Origin: Clostridium_AD sp050717535
GTDB lineage: Bacteria > Bacillota > Clostridia > Clostridiales > Clostridiaceae
Length of the DNA: 64,000 nt
Direction of reading: 5' to 3'
NCBI RefSeq assembly: GCF_050717535.1
Contig: NZ_JBOITM010000068.1
Span: 83,404-147,403, forward strand
Below, one piece after another: positions 51,698-61,067 of the stretch. Position 1 is the stretch's first letter. Each line of letters starts with the position of its first letter. The position numbers and the translations under genes were made by a program. The notes beneath the pieces are model-generated. The model was not told the origin of the DNA. It did not search any database and was given only the letters and a program-made list of their open reading frames with translations.

Positions 51698-53385
51698 TAC
51701 AATAAATTTTCTAGTGTAGTATCTTTGATAAGTTTTTTGATAATGCTCTCGCCTGGAATCAATCGCCCACTATATAATGTTTTAGCAGCCGCCATTAACA
51801 CTCGTATATCATATTTTGATGCATAGACCGGAATTATTTGTTTTTCAATGCCAAGTAATTTATAAACAGCCGTCATCGCCGTACGAATTGAGTATTCTAC
51901 AGTAAATACGCAGTCGTCTTCAACCTGCGCAAATTGTCCAAGAAATGCAAGATTTGTACTGCCGCTCGGAATAACATCTGGTCGATCTCCCTTAACACGA
52001 GGCATAAATTGGCTGGTGATATAAGGCATCATGCAAGGAATAACAATTACAGTCTTTAATATATCATCAATTTTATTTTTAAGTCCCATATGGTATAACA
52101 ACTCTGAGACAAGTTCCTCACCAGTACAATCGCACATTTTTTTCTTGATGAAATCACCCACATTGTCTGGGAATAAACCATATGCCCACATAACTAATAC
52201 ATCGTCAGGTTGGTTTATAAAGTGAGGCTGCTTCGAGCAAGTCCAACTCATAAGCCAGCTAGAGTCCTTTATGGTAACAACCCCACCCACACCAGGATCT
52301 CTTTTAGTCAATTTCTTAAGGAAATCACCCATAAATGGTCCCTTAAATGTCATGGTAAAGGATTCCCACTTTGTTTTATCAATGTTATTACAGAATACCT
52401 CTGGATGACCAAATGAAGGATCTTTTTGCGAAATATTCTTCCAAAGATTCCAGCACCCTCTATTTAACGTATCTCTATTCAAAACAGCTGGTGTATACAT
52501 ACTTCCCAAAGTAGAGTTTTCTGTCATTGAACCATTAGTAACAAAAACAATATCCTCTGGTGACACTATAATTTTTTCTGAACTTCCATTACGAACTAGA
52601 TGAATACCAGTTACTGTTTTCTCCTTGCCATTAATACTTATATCCAAGTCATTTACCTGTGTGTGTAGGTCAAATTTTACATTCTTACTCCTCAGCCAAG
52701 TAATAAGAGGTAAAATCATGGAATCGTACTGATTATACTCAGTATGCATAATTCCTTTGAGCTGATTCATACCAGGAAGTAAATGAATAAAACGTTGCAT
52801 ATATCTTTTCATCTCAACAACACTGTGCCAGTTTTCAAAAGAAAACATAGATCTCCAAAAATACCACATGTTTGTTTCTAAAAAAGTAGGATTAAAAAAT
52901 TGCTCAACTGTAGTTGCGCCAAGTTGCTCTTCAGTGACAAGAAAAAGTTTTGTAATTTGTTTTATATGATTATCCGATAATCCTAAAGATGAAAAATCTG
53001 CTTTTTCTCCGCAGTTATGAATTAATCGACAATTAGATTCATTAGGTTCTACAAGATTAAGCTCACGAAATTCATCTAAAACTGTCCTGCTTGGATTAGT
53101 TAATGAAGGAATAAAACCAAACAGATCCCAAGAACATTCATAATGCTCCTCTAGTTCTCTGCCACCGCGGATAATATATCCATGCTCCGCATCTCCAGCA
53201 CCATCCATACCGCCTCCCAAAACATGAGTTTCTTCCATAATAGTAATGTTTTTACCATCCATATGTCCATCACGGATCATATAAGCTGCTGCGGAAAGAG
53301 AAGCGATACCCCCACCGATTAAATATGCTTTTTTATTTTCAATTCCATCCATTTTTAGTGGATTTATTCTTTGATAGTTACCCAT
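51697..53385 (-). CDS. ohyA: Oleate hydratase (FAD-dependent)
   Basis: A 562-residue protein of the myosin-cross-reactive-antigen family. The FAD dinucleotide fold is seen at residues about 20-50 (AYLIGGGIASLSAAAYMIRDG, then ETHVLGGGMDGAGD). Further matches are GYIIRGGRELEEHYECSWDLF, FVTNGSMTENSTLG with the C-terminal FLGQFAQVEDDCVFTVEYSIRTA. The enzyme adds water to the cis-9 double bond of oleate, giving 10-hydroxystearate, and protects bacteria from unsaturated fatty acids. It is divergent from a TetR-type regulator, which probably controls it. Confidence 0.95.
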   Translation of the reverse strand: MGNYQRINPLKMDGIENKKAYLIGGGIASLSAAAYMIRDGHMDGKNITIMEETHVLGGGMDGAGDAEHGYIIRGGRELEEHYECSWDLFGFIPSLTNPSRTVLDEFRELNLVEPNESNCRLIHNCGEKADFSSLGLSDNHIKQITKLFLVTEEQLGATTVEQFFNPTFLETNMWYFWRSMFSFENWHSVVEMKRYMQRFIHLLPGMNQLKGIMHTEYNQYDSMILPLITWLRSKNVKFDLHTQVNDLDISINGKEKTVTGIHLVRNGSSEKIIVSPEDIVFVTNGSMTENSTLGSMYTPAVLNRDTLNRGCWNLWKNISQKDPSFGHPEVFCNNIDKTKWESFTMTFKGPFMGDFLKKLTKRDPGVGGVVTIKDSSWLMSWTCSKQPHFINQPDDVLVMWAYGLFPDNVGDFIKKKMCDCTGEELVSELLYHMGLKNKIDDILKTVIVIPCMMPYITSQFMPRVKGDRPDVIPSGSTNLAFLGQFAQVEDDCVFTVEYSIRTAMTAVYKLLGIEKQIIPVYASKYDIRVLMAAAKTLYSGRLIPGESIIKKLIKDTTLENLL

Positions 53386-53475
53386 AGTACAACATCCCTT
53401 TCATAATTTTTATCTTAATTTGCTTTCTATCATTATCATAGCCTATAATAAAAGCGAGTGATATTACCAACATAG

Positions 53476-53519
53476 TGAATTTGTGTAATGTTGCAACAAA
53501 ACTGTTGAATTGTGTAATG
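53476..53519. repeat. Direct repeats in the oleate hydratase/TetR intergenic region
   Basis: TGAATTTGTGTAATG (53476-53490) and TGAATTGTGTAATG (53506-53519) are near-identical and start 30 bp apart (three helix turns), with a TTGCAACAAAACTGTT stretch between. They lie 34 bp before the TetR start and are good candidates for its operator. Confidence 0.55.
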
Positions 53520-53552
53520 AATCTATGTATAAATTAAAAATGAGGTGATAAA

Positions 53553-54137
53553 ATGGCGTATTCCATTATGTCCGAAATGACAAAAAATCTTCTGACTGAT
53601 TCGTTGAAGAATCTGATGCATGCAAAGCCCCTTAATAAAATTACTGTGCAACAACTTGTGGATGGTTGCAAGTTAAACAGACGTACATTTTATTATCACT
53701 TTCAGGATATATATGATTTATTGGAATGGATGTACAAAAAGGAAGCTATTGCAGAACTTGAAAAACATGCAACCTATAATACATGGCAAGAGGGCTTTCT
53801 TAATTTATTTTTATACATACAAAATAATAGTGAAATATGTCTTTGCGCCTATCACTCGTTAGGTCGCGAACATTTAGAGAAATTTCTTTACTCTGTTACC
53901 TATCAATTAATACAAAGTGTAGTTACTACTCAGACAGGAGATATGCAGATAGATGAGGAACATAAAAATTTCCTCGCCAATTTTTACACACTTGCATTTT
54001 TAGGCCTAGTTGTTCAGTGGATACAAAATGGTATGAAAGAAAACCCCGAAAAAATCATAGAGACCTTATCCATAACAGTGCGAGGAAGTATGATCAATTC
54101 ATTAATACAGTATGAAGCCTTTAATAAGACACAATGA
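53553..54137 (+). CDS. TetR/AcrR family transcriptional regulator
   Basis: A 194-residue protein. The N-terminal 55 residues form a TetR helix-turn-helix: LTDSLKNLMHAKPLNKITVQQLVDGCKLNRRTFYYHF is spread over residues 12-50 with the typical RRTFYYHFQD recognition helix. The rest is an all-helical ligand/dimer domain of the DhaS-like (TetR_C) type. ATG behind GAGGTGATAAA. Divergent position makes ohyA the obvious target and a fatty acid a plausible ligand, which is inference. Confidence 0.9.
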   Translation: MAYSIMSEMTKNLLTDSLKNLMHAKPLNKITVQQLVDGCKLNRRTFYYHFQDIYDLLEWMYKKEAIAELEKHATYNTWQEGFLNLFLYIQNNSEICLCAYHSLGREHLEKFLYSVTYQLIQSVVTTQTGDMQIDEEHKNFLANFYTLAFLGLVVQWIQNGMKENPEKIIETLSITVRGSMINSLIQYEAFNKTQ

Positions 54138-54152
54138 AGATAGAATACAGTA

Positions 54153-54185
54153 AAGGGATTTCTCTGCAGAAATCCCTCTTAATTT
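54153..54185 (+). terminator. Terminator of the TetR gene
   Basis: AAGGGATTTCT/AGAAATCCCTCTT stem with a CTGC loop, then AATTTTC. Nearly the same sequence as the terminator at 51662. Confidence 0.8.
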
Positions 54186-54270
54186 TCTTCTAATGAAATG
54201 TTAGATTGTTACCTTTTTATTGCATAAAAAACAGTAAAGTATTATATTTAAAGTAAGGGGATGGGTTAAA

Positions 54271-55875
54271 ATGTTAGATATAAAAATAATAAACGGTTGT
54301 ATAGTAGATGGAACAGGTACTACATCTTATCAAGGGTGTTTAGGAATAAAGGATGGAAAAGTGGCAAAGATTGAAAGTACTATTGATGAACCAGCCCTAG
54401 AAATTATAGATGCGTCTGGACTAGTAGTTTGTCCAGGGTTTATTGATGTGCACAGTCATAATGATTTAGTACCTTTTATGGATGAATCTATTCAAAATTT
54501 AAAATTAATGCAAGGGGTAACCACGGAACTTGTAGGCCAATGTGGTTTGGGAGTTATTCCTTGCATTGAAAGTGAAAATAGCATATGGAAAAACTACATA
54601 AGAGGAGTAGTTGGTGATCCTAGCTTTAACTGGGGTTTTTCTGATGTTAATGATTATATACATCAAATAAATTCAAAAGGCCTCAAAAATAATTTTACAA
54701 TTCTTATTTCACATGGAGCAATTAAGACAAGTGTTATGGGCTTTGATAGTAGAATATCAACTAAAAAGGAAATTAGCGCAATGTGTAACATAGCGGAGAA
54801 TGCTATGATGTCTGGTGCTTTTGGAATGTCTCTAGGGCTTCAATATATACCTGGGATTTTTAGCACAAAAGACGAGTTAATTGCTATTTGCACAGTTATA
54901 GCAAAGTATGATGGAATTGTTATGGTTCATCTTAGAAATCATGATGATACTATAACAAATGCACTAGAAGAAATAATTTATATAGCGAAGCAGTCTAAGG
55001 TAAAGCTTCATATTTCTCACATGAGGTCTTATAACTCTAAGGATTTGGGCTGTGATGCAGAAAAGCTTATGAGTTATATAGATAACGCAGTAACGCAGGG
55101 AGTTAAAATAACTTTTGATGAACATTTATATTTATCAGGAAGTACCCTTATGACTCAGCTTTTACCTCCTTGGGTTACTGCTGGAGGTAGCGCCGAAATG
55201 GTTAAAAGACTTCAAGATAAAAATATGCTTCTAAAGCTTAAAGAAGAACTTGCAAGCATCAAAACTCATTATAATGGCTGGGACAATTATAGCTTAATTA
55301 CAGGTTGGAATGGCATACTTATAACTTCAGTAAAAGAGAGAAAAAATTTAAAGTACCTTGGAAAGACTGTAGGTCAGATTGCTAGTGATTTAGGTATTGA
55401 TGCTATAGATTTTGCAATACAACTCCTTATAGAAGAACAGTTTGGAGTAGCAATAGTAACTCTAAATGTGTTTTCGCAGGAAGATACCTTTAAACTAATA
55501 AAACATCCACTTCAAATGGTAGGATCAGACAGCATACCAGCTGGAAATCCACATCCAAGGCTTTATGGAAACTTCCCACTATTTATTGGTAAATTTGTGA
55601 GAGATAAAAAGATCCTCTCCCTTGTAAATGCTATATATAAGATATCATATCTGCCCGCAAAAACTTTAGGTCTTAGTGATATAGGCGAGCTAGCTGTAGG
55701 TAAAACTGCCGATATAACTATATTTGATTTTAAAGAAATTAAAGGTTTTGAGGATTACTTTAATCCAACTAAAGCACCTATTGGAGTTAAATTTGTTGTA
55801 TTAAATGGCAAAATTGCTGTAAAAGATGGTCTAGTATGTAAAAGTAAATATGGAAAAGTCTATAGAAAAATATAG
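54271..55875 (+). CDS. N-acyl-D-amino-acid deacylase family amidohydrolase
   Basis: A 534-residue metal-dependent amidohydrolase. An N-terminal beta-sandwich lead-in (IKIINGCIVDGTG) leads to the metal motif PGFIDVHSHNDLVP. Further conserved parts are TTELVGQCGLGV, HMRSYNS (metal His) and DSIPAGNPHPRLYGNFP, which matches the GSDGxxxxxHPRxYG signature of D-aminoacylases. It ends with LAVGKTADITIFDF. The enzyme removes N-acyl groups from D-amino acids, possibly those of peptidoglycan turnover. The substrate is not certain. ATG at 54271 behind AAGGGGATGGG. Confidence 0.9.
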   Translation: MLDIKIINGCIVDGTGTTSYQGCLGIKDGKVAKIESTIDEPALEIIDASGLVVCPGFIDVHSHNDLVPFMDESIQNLKLMQGVTTELVGQCGLGVIPCIESENSIWKNYIRGVVGDPSFNWGFSDVNDYIHQINSKGLKNNFTILISHGAIKTSVMGFDSRISTKKEISAMCNIAENAMMSGAFGMSLGLQYIPGIFSTKDELIAICTVIAKYDGIVMVHLRNHDDTITNALEEIIYIAKQSKVKLHISHMRSYNSKDLGCDAEKLMSYIDNAVTQGVKITFDEHLYLSGSTLMTQLLPPWVTAGGSAEMVKRLQDKNMLLKLKEELASIKTHYNGWDNYSLITGWNGILITSVKERKNLKYLGKTVGQIASDLGIDAIDFAIQLLIEEQFGVAIVTLNVFSQEDTFKLIKHPLQMVGSDSIPAGNPHPRLYGNFPLFIGKFVRDKKILSLVNAIYKISYLPAKTLGLSDIGELAVGKTADITIFDFKEIKGFEDYFNPTKAPIGVKFVVLNGKIAVKDGLVCKSKYGKVYRKI

Positions 55876-56020
55876 TTCTGAAAAAGAAGTGTTATGTGCT
55901 CATAGTTCAAGTTTTATAAAACATTAACACTTATCTAAAGGTATTATGGTATACTAAATTGTATAGAAAACACACTTATATTACAGTGAATATACTTGAA
56001 AATTTAAGGAGAGAATAGCT

Positions 56021-57100
56021 TTGAAAAAAAGAATCTTATTAACATCTCAAACTGAAGATAATATAAAAGCACTATATAGTTACTATGAGGAAAATATAAA
56101 AAAAACTCGTACTGATATCATTGTAGAATATAGCAGTTTCCATAAGTATAAAAACAATAAATTTCTATACTATAAACTAAGAACTAGTCAAATGCTTAAA
56201 AATTATTCTGTTGTTGTTTCTGATTATACAACTAGTGTTTTTTCAAAAGCTCAAGATGGTGTTTTTATGAGTCATGGTTATGGCACTAAAAAGACTCCAG
56301 GAAATAGTGAGCTTAACATTAAACGAGAAATGGATCTTTATAAGGGTATTAGAACTAAAATAAAAAATGTTGTAACCCTATCTGAAAGAGATAGCACTTA
56401 TTTTTTGAGATCTGCTGAATTGGATAAATATCCTCTCCCAAATTATATGCCTCTAGGATTACCGAGAAATGATATGTTATTCGACGAGGAATATATTAAT
56501 ACTTGTAGGGAAAATTTTGACCTGAAACATAATACTAAAGGTGTAAAAATCCTATTGTTTTGTCCAACTTGGAGAGGATTTAAAATAGAAAAAGATTTTC
56601 CAATACTCAAGGAAGACTGGATAAAATTTGACAAGTTTATGGGAGATAATAATTGGAAAATGATTTATCGTCCCCACCCTTTAGAGAGGCTAATAGATGA
56701 CAAAATTTTTGATAATATGAGTAATATATTAACAATGAATTTTGATGAAGAAATATCAACTCAAAAGGTGCTGGCCATTACTGATATGTTGCTTACTGAT
56801 TATAGTTCAATTTATGTGGATTACTTAGTACTTGATAGACCTATTTGTTTTTTACCCTACGATAGACTGCAGTATGAAAACGAAAGAGGACTTGCTATAG
56901 ATTTCAACAGATATTCAGATACACCCGGCCCTAAACTTCAAAACATTGATGATTTAATAAATTATATAAATGAAACTAAAAACCAGGATCAATATATAGA
57001 TATTAGAAAAAAGGCTCAAAAGAACTTCTATCAATATTTGGATGGAAATAGTTGCAAACGAGTGTGGAGTTTAATATTAGATCTTGCATATAAAAAATAG
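56021..57100 (+). CDS. CDP-glycerol glycerophosphotransferase family protein
   Basis: A 359-residue cytoplasmic glycosyltransferase-like protein of the TagB/TagF family. Visible are a central SERDSTYFLRSAEL and PLGLPRNDMLFD, the second half KILLFCPTWRGFK, YRPHPLERL (catalytic His in the donor site) and DMLLTDYSSIYVDYLVLDRPI, the most conserved stretch. It lacks the extra N-terminal domain of long TagF. It transfers glycerol- or ribitol-phosphate units to a lipid-linked glycan. TTG start behind AAGGAGAG. The downstream CDP-ribitol-type genes suggest a ribitol-phosphate donor. Confidence 0.9.
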   Translation: MKKRILLTSQTEDNIKALYSYYEENIKKTRTDIIVEYSSFHKYKNNKFLYYKLRTSQMLKNYSVVVSDYTTSVFSKAQDGVFMSHGYGTKKTPGNSELNIKREMDLYKGIRTKIKNVVTLSERDSTYFLRSAELDKYPLPNYMPLGLPRNDMLFDEEYINTCRENFDLKHNTKGVKILLFCPTWRGFKIEKDFPILKEDWIKFDKFMGDNNWKMIYRPHPLERLIDDKIFDNMSNILTMNFDEEISTQKVLAITDMLLTDYSSIYVDYLVLDRPICFLPYDRLQYENERGLAIDFNRYSDTPGPKLQNIDDLINYINETKNQDQYIDIRKKAQKNFYQYLDGNSCKRVWSLILDLAYKK

Positions 57101-57112
57101 GAGGTAAATTTA

Positions 57113-57823
57113 ATGAATATAGCTATTATACTTGCTGGCGGAAAAGGCACTAGAATGGGAATAGTTGATCAGCCTAAGCAATTTATTGATATATATGGTA
57201 AACCAATAGTTGTACATACAATAGAGGCATTTGATATACACGAGCAAATAGATGCAATAGCAGTTGTTTGCCTTAAAGAATGGCACGAGGATATAAAGAT
57301 ATGGACTAGGAAGTATGAGCTCAATAAAATAAAATGGATAGTTGACGGTGGAGAAACAAGGCAGGAATCAGTTTTAAATGGATTAATGGCCATCGAGGAA
57401 GATATCAGTCCAGAGGATATAGTAGTTATTCATGATGCTGCAAGGCCTTTGATTTCTCATAGAATAATAATTGATAATATTGAAGGGGCCAAAAAATATG
57501 GTGCCGTAGATACTGTTATTCCAGCATCCGATACTATAATACAAAGTATTGACGACCATACTATATCATCAATACCTGTGAGAAAAGAGTTATACCTAGG
57601 CCAAACTCCTCAAAGTTTCATATATTCAACTATATACGATGCCCACAAAAAAGCATCAAAATCGGAACTTCAAGATTCTACAGATGACTGTAGGTTAGTA
57701 CTTAATTATGGTAAAAAAGTTCATCTAGTAAATGGAGATAAACTAAATTTTAAAATTACTACTATGGAAGACCTGCTTCTACTGAAGTCCATAATTAAGA
57801 TGAGTAAATTGGAGAGAATATAA
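57113..57823 (+). CDS. IspD/TarI-type cytidylyltransferase
   Basis: A 236-residue nucleotidyltransferase. The N-terminal motif AIILAGGKGTRMG binds CTP, with VDGGETRQESVLNGL, VVIHDAARPLIS and the C-terminal KKVHLVNGDKLNFKITTMEDL as in IspD/TarI. IspD makes CDP-methylerythritol and TarI makes CDP-ribitol. Because the next gene is a TarJ-like reductase, starting at the base where this one ends, and the previous is a polyol-phosphate transferase, the TarI role (CDP-ribitol) is favoured. A 12-bp gap separates it from the transferase. Confidence 0.88.
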   Translation: MNIAIILAGGKGTRMGIVDQPKQFIDIYGKPIVVHTIEAFDIHEQIDAIAVVCLKEWHEDIKIWTRKYELNKIKWIVDGGETRQESVLNGLMAIEEDISPEDIVVIHDAARPLISHRIIIDNIEGAKKYGAVDTVIPASDTIIQSIDDHTISSIPVRKELYLGQTPQSFIYSTIYDAHKKASKSELQDSTDDCRLVLNYGKKVHLVNGDKLNFKITTMEDLLLLKSIIKMSKLERI

Positions 57824-58872
57824 TGTTATGTCGAGGATTTAAAATTGTTCAATCTAAAAGGTTTGAAATATACATAGAAGATTTAGAAGTGAGTTTAGGA
57901 CATGCGGTGGTAAAAATTGAAACAGCGGCTATATGCAAGGCTGATATAAGGTATTATCTAGGAGATAGAGACGCACGCACACTTGACCTTAAGTACCCAA
58001 TCAACTTAATTCATGAAGCTATAGGTACCATAGTTAAAGACCCTACAAATTCCTTTGAAAAGGGAGACAGAGTTGCACTAGTTCCAAATATAATGATTGA
58101 AAAGGAAAAACAAGATGAGTTTGATATTTCATTATGCAATGACACGCGGCTAGGAGAAAACTACTCCCCTAAAGCACTATTTGCCTCAAGTAGTTATAAT
58201 GGATTTTCTAAGGATTATATTGCATATCCAGCTGGCAATCTTGTGAAAATAGGCAATAACATTGATACTAATATTGCTGTTTTTTCAGAACTCATTTCTG
58301 TTGCAAATGCAGCAATTCGTAGAATAGTATTAAATAATGAAGATGTTGTAGGCATCTGGGGTGATGGAATCCTTGGGTATATATTATGCTCTGTACTCAA
58401 ACAGGTACATAAGGGACCTATTATAGTTATAGGACATAACAGAGAAAAATTAGATAAATTTGAGGGGGTTCAGACTCACCTTTCAAATGATCCCTTAATT
58501 AAAAGAAGCAAAATTAATGTGGCCTTTGAATGTATAGGTGGTATTGGGGCCGAAATTGGAATTGAAGAAATTTTAAGCAGTATACTCCCTGGAGCTAAAT
58601 TAGTATTGGCTGGTGTATCAGAAAATCCCATAAAAATTAACACACGAAAAATATTAGAAAAAGGATTAGCACTTTATGGAGTTACAAGAAGTAATGTAGA
58701 AGATTTCAAGGTTGCAGCAGATTTACTAAAAAAATCAGATTTTAGCTTAGATATCTCAAAACTAATTATCGATGTAACCCCTATCTATGGAATTAAAGAT
58801 TATTATAAGATATTTGAAACAGAATCTCAAAGTAGATCACTTGGAAAACACATTATGGATTTCAAATTTTAA
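57823..58872 (+). CDS. TarJ-like zinc-free alcohol dehydrogenase (ribulose-5-phosphate reductase)
   Basis: A 349-residue medium-chain dehydrogenase/reductase. It has the GroES-like N-terminal domain (AAICKADIRYYLGDR with the catalytic-site Cys, then YPINLIHEAIGTIV) and a Rossmann domain (VVGIWGDGILGYILC with G-x-G-x-x-G). It starts at the last base of the cytidylyltransferase gene, so the two overlap by one base. In TarI/TarJ pairs this enzyme reduces D-ribulose-5-phosphate to ribitol-5-phosphate with NADPH. Assignment rests on the pairing and on the divergence from ordinary alcohol dehydrogenases. Confidence 0.82.
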   Translation: MLCRGFKIVQSKRFEIYIEDLEVSLGHAVVKIETAAICKADIRYYLGDRDARTLDLKYPINLIHEAIGTIVKDPTNSFEKGDRVALVPNIMIEKEKQDEFDISLCNDTRLGENYSPKALFASSSYNGFSKDYIAYPAGNLVKIGNNIDTNIAVFSELISVANAAIRRIVLNNEDVVGIWGDGILGYILCSVLKQVHKGPIIVIGHNREKLDKFEGVQTHLSNDPLIKRSKINVAFECIGGIGAEIGIEEILSSILPGAKLVLAGVSENPIKINTRKILEKGLALYGVTRSNVEDFKVAADLLKKSDFSLDISKLIIDVTPIYGIKDYYKIFETESQSRSLGKHIMDFKF

Positions 58873-58907
58873 AGCAATATAAATCAAATGAAATTAGAGG
58901 AAATTAA

Positions 58908-60287
58908 ATGAACATAAAGAAATCACTAAGAGTAATATTTGTAGAGTGTTTTGGTATATTAATTGGTATATTGAGTGGACTCGTAATACCAAAGGTTTTT
59001 GATATTAAGTCCTATGGTTATCTAAAAACATTTACGTTATATATCACCTATGCAGGAATGCTTCATTTTGGATTTTCAGATGGAATGTATTTAATATTAG
59101 GTGGTAAAGATATAGCAGACATAAAAAAAGAGAAAATAAAAGGCTATTTCTATGTTATGCTAAGGATTGTAATAGTTGCAGTAGCTATTTTATTTATCGT
59201 TTCAATGTTTTTTATAAAAGATATGGCATTTAGGTACTTTGTATTTTACATATTACCATTTCAGGTTGTGTTATTTGTTTCTCTATTATATAGAGCAACA
59301 GGTGAGTTCAACAAATATGTAGTCATAAGAATAGCGCAAAATATAGTAAATTTAACATCTATTCTTGCAGTTATATTAATTATTAAATCACCAATTTTGT
59401 ATATGCAGATTCAAGTTGTTGGAAATATATTTATAGCAATAGTTAGTGGAGTCTTAATTGTTTCTTCCACAAAAAAAGCAGAAAAAATAAAGCGCTCAGA
59501 AATAAAATCCATAACAAGTATGGGTTTTACTATAATGATAGCCAATGCTATAAGTCTTCTATTTGTTACTTTGGATAGATGGTTTGTTATGGTAAAATTC
59601 ACAGATAATGATTTTGCATTTTATTCTTTTGCGGTATCAATGCTAAGCTTATTTATAGTCCTGATAAACTCAATCACAGTTCTATTTTATCCTTATTTAG
59701 CAAGAAATAAGGGTGACGCAAAAGTCGTCTCAAATGTTAAAAAATACATTATATTAATATGCAGTTTTGCACCTGCTGGCTATTTTGTGCTAGAAGTTAT
59801 AGTAGAAAGCTTCCTAAAACAATATATTCCTTCCTTAGAAGTGCTAGGAATATTAATAATTGGTATACCATTTATTACTTTAACAAATGTTTTATATGCA
59901 AATCTTTATAAAGTGGGGAAAAGAGGCAAGGAGTATTTAATTGTAGCTTCTAAAATGGTAGCATTAGCATTTATATTAAATGCGTTTGCCACATACATAT
60001 TAAAGGATCCTGTAATGATTGCATATGCTACACTTGTCACCTTAGTTGTGTGGTATCTATATTCTTCATTTGACTTTAAAGGGTTAGAAATTCACAAAAA
60101 TGAAATAATACATTTTATAGTATACTTGTTTTGCTTTGAAATTATTAGAATAATGCCTATTCCATCATTAATCAAAGCATTTATGTTTATTATGAGTATG
60201 ATGGTTACAGAATACATTTTATTCAATGCTGATATAAAAGATATATATTTGAAGTTTGTTAATAGAAAAAGAAAAACCATAAGTTAA
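58908..60287 (+). CDS. Oligosaccharide flippase family membrane protein
   Basis: A 459-residue protein with twelve to fourteen hydrophobic segments, of the polysaccharide transporter (MOP/Wzx-like) type. The opening IFVECFGILIGILSGLVIPKVFDIKSYGYLKTF and YAGMLHFGFSDGMYLILGGKDI are typical of the Gram-positive wall-glycan flippases. It should flip a lipid-linked glycan or teichoic acid precursor made by the preceding three genes, from which it is separated by 35 bp. The fold is clear, the substrate is inferred from context. Confidence 0.88.
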   Translation: MNIKKSLRVIFVECFGILIGILSGLVIPKVFDIKSYGYLKTFTLYITYAGMLHFGFSDGMYLILGGKDIADIKKEKIKGYFYVMLRIVIVAVAILFIVSMFFIKDMAFRYFVFYILPFQVVLFVSLLYRATGEFNKYVVIRIAQNIVNLTSILAVILIIKSPILYMQIQVVGNIFIAIVSGVLIVSSTKKAEKIKRSEIKSITSMGFTIMIANAISLLFVTLDRWFVMVKFTDNDFAFYSFAVSMLSLFIVLINSITVLFYPYLARNKGDAKVVSNVKKYIILICSFAPAGYFVLEVIVESFLKQYIPSLEVLGILIIGIPFITLTNVLYANLYKVGKRGKEYLIVASKMVALAFILNAFATYILKDPVMIAYATLVTLVVWYLYSSFDFKGLEIHKNEIIHFIVYLFCFEIIRIMPIPSLIKAFMFIMSMMVTEYILFNADIKDIYLKFVNRKRKTIS

Positions 60288-60306
60288 TTTAAACTTATGG
60301 CTTTTC
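60274..60306. terminator. Bidirectional terminator after the first flippase gene
   Basis: AAAAACCATAAGTT...AACTTATGGCTTTTC: a 9-bp stem with A tracts on one side and T tracts on the other, containing the flippase stop codon. It also follows the stop of the convergent TPR gene. Confidence 0.7.
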
Positions 60307-61004
60307 TATTTTCCTATTAATTTTTTAAATTCCGTACTTTGGCGTACATTATCAAAATCCGCTTCACCCTTTGCCGTATTTTTAACATTGGGGTTAATCT
60401 CAATTGCTAGTTTTAAATTCTTTATTGTATTATTGACGTCCCCTTTTCTTCCATAAATACTGGCTATACCATAATAGCTCCATTCGAATTTTTCCACTTC
60501 CAGATCTTTTTTATACCATTTAATAGCTTCATCATAATGTCCAAATAATTCATTAGCTAGCGCTTTATTGAATCTTGCATACCCATAATCAGGTTTCAAT
60601 TTTAATGATTGATCAATTTGCTCCATACCATTTGTAAAATCCCCACTGTAAGCTAAAGCAATTCCTAAAACAGCATAACCTTTATAAAAGTTAGGATCTT
60701 CCTTTATAACTTTGTTTTCTGTTTCAATAGCTTGCTTGTATTGTTTTGCAAAAAATTCATCATATCCTATTTTCCACATCTTCTCTAAGTTCTCTTGTTG
60801 TTTTTTAATTTCCATTGCTTTTGATTGTGATATTTTAGTTACCTTGCTTTCAATAATTTTTATATCAGTGTTATCATTTGTTACCTTAATATTTTTGTTT
60901 TTATTATTATTGTTATTTATTGCAATATTCACCGCTACTCCCACTGCTATAACAGCAAAAACAGCAAAAGTTATCAATTTGAATTTTAATGATTTTGATT
61001 TCAC
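60306..61004 (-). CDS. Membrane-anchored TPR protein
   Basis: A 232-residue protein with a single N-terminal membrane helix (LITFAVFAVIAVGVAVNIAI), a 60-residue polar linker rich in Asn and Lys, and three or four TPR units from about residue 85: YDEFFAKQYKQAIETEN, YKGYAVLGIALAYSGDFTNGME and YARFNKALANELFGHYDEAIKWY, with SYYGIASIYGRKGDVNNTI. It presumably sits outside the membrane as a scaffold. It lies 63 bp downstream of the polysaccharide deacetylase gene on the same strand, so the two could be co-transcribed. Confidence 0.85.
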   Translation of the reverse strand: MKSKSLKFKLITFAVFAVIAVGVAVNIAINNNNNKNKNIKVTNDNTDIKIIESKVTKISQSKAMEIKKQQENLEKMWKIGYDEFFAKQYKQAIETENKVIKEDPNFYKGYAVLGIALAYSGDFTNGMEQIDQSLKLKPDYGYARFNKALANELFGHYDEAIKWYKKDLEVEKFEWSYYGIASIYGRKGDVNNTIKNLKLAIEINPNVKNTAKGEADFDNVRQSTEFKKLIGK

Positions 61005-61067
61005 ATTTCCACCTATTCCCTTTATCTAGAATTATAAAATTATTAATTGTAGACTTCTACACAAATA

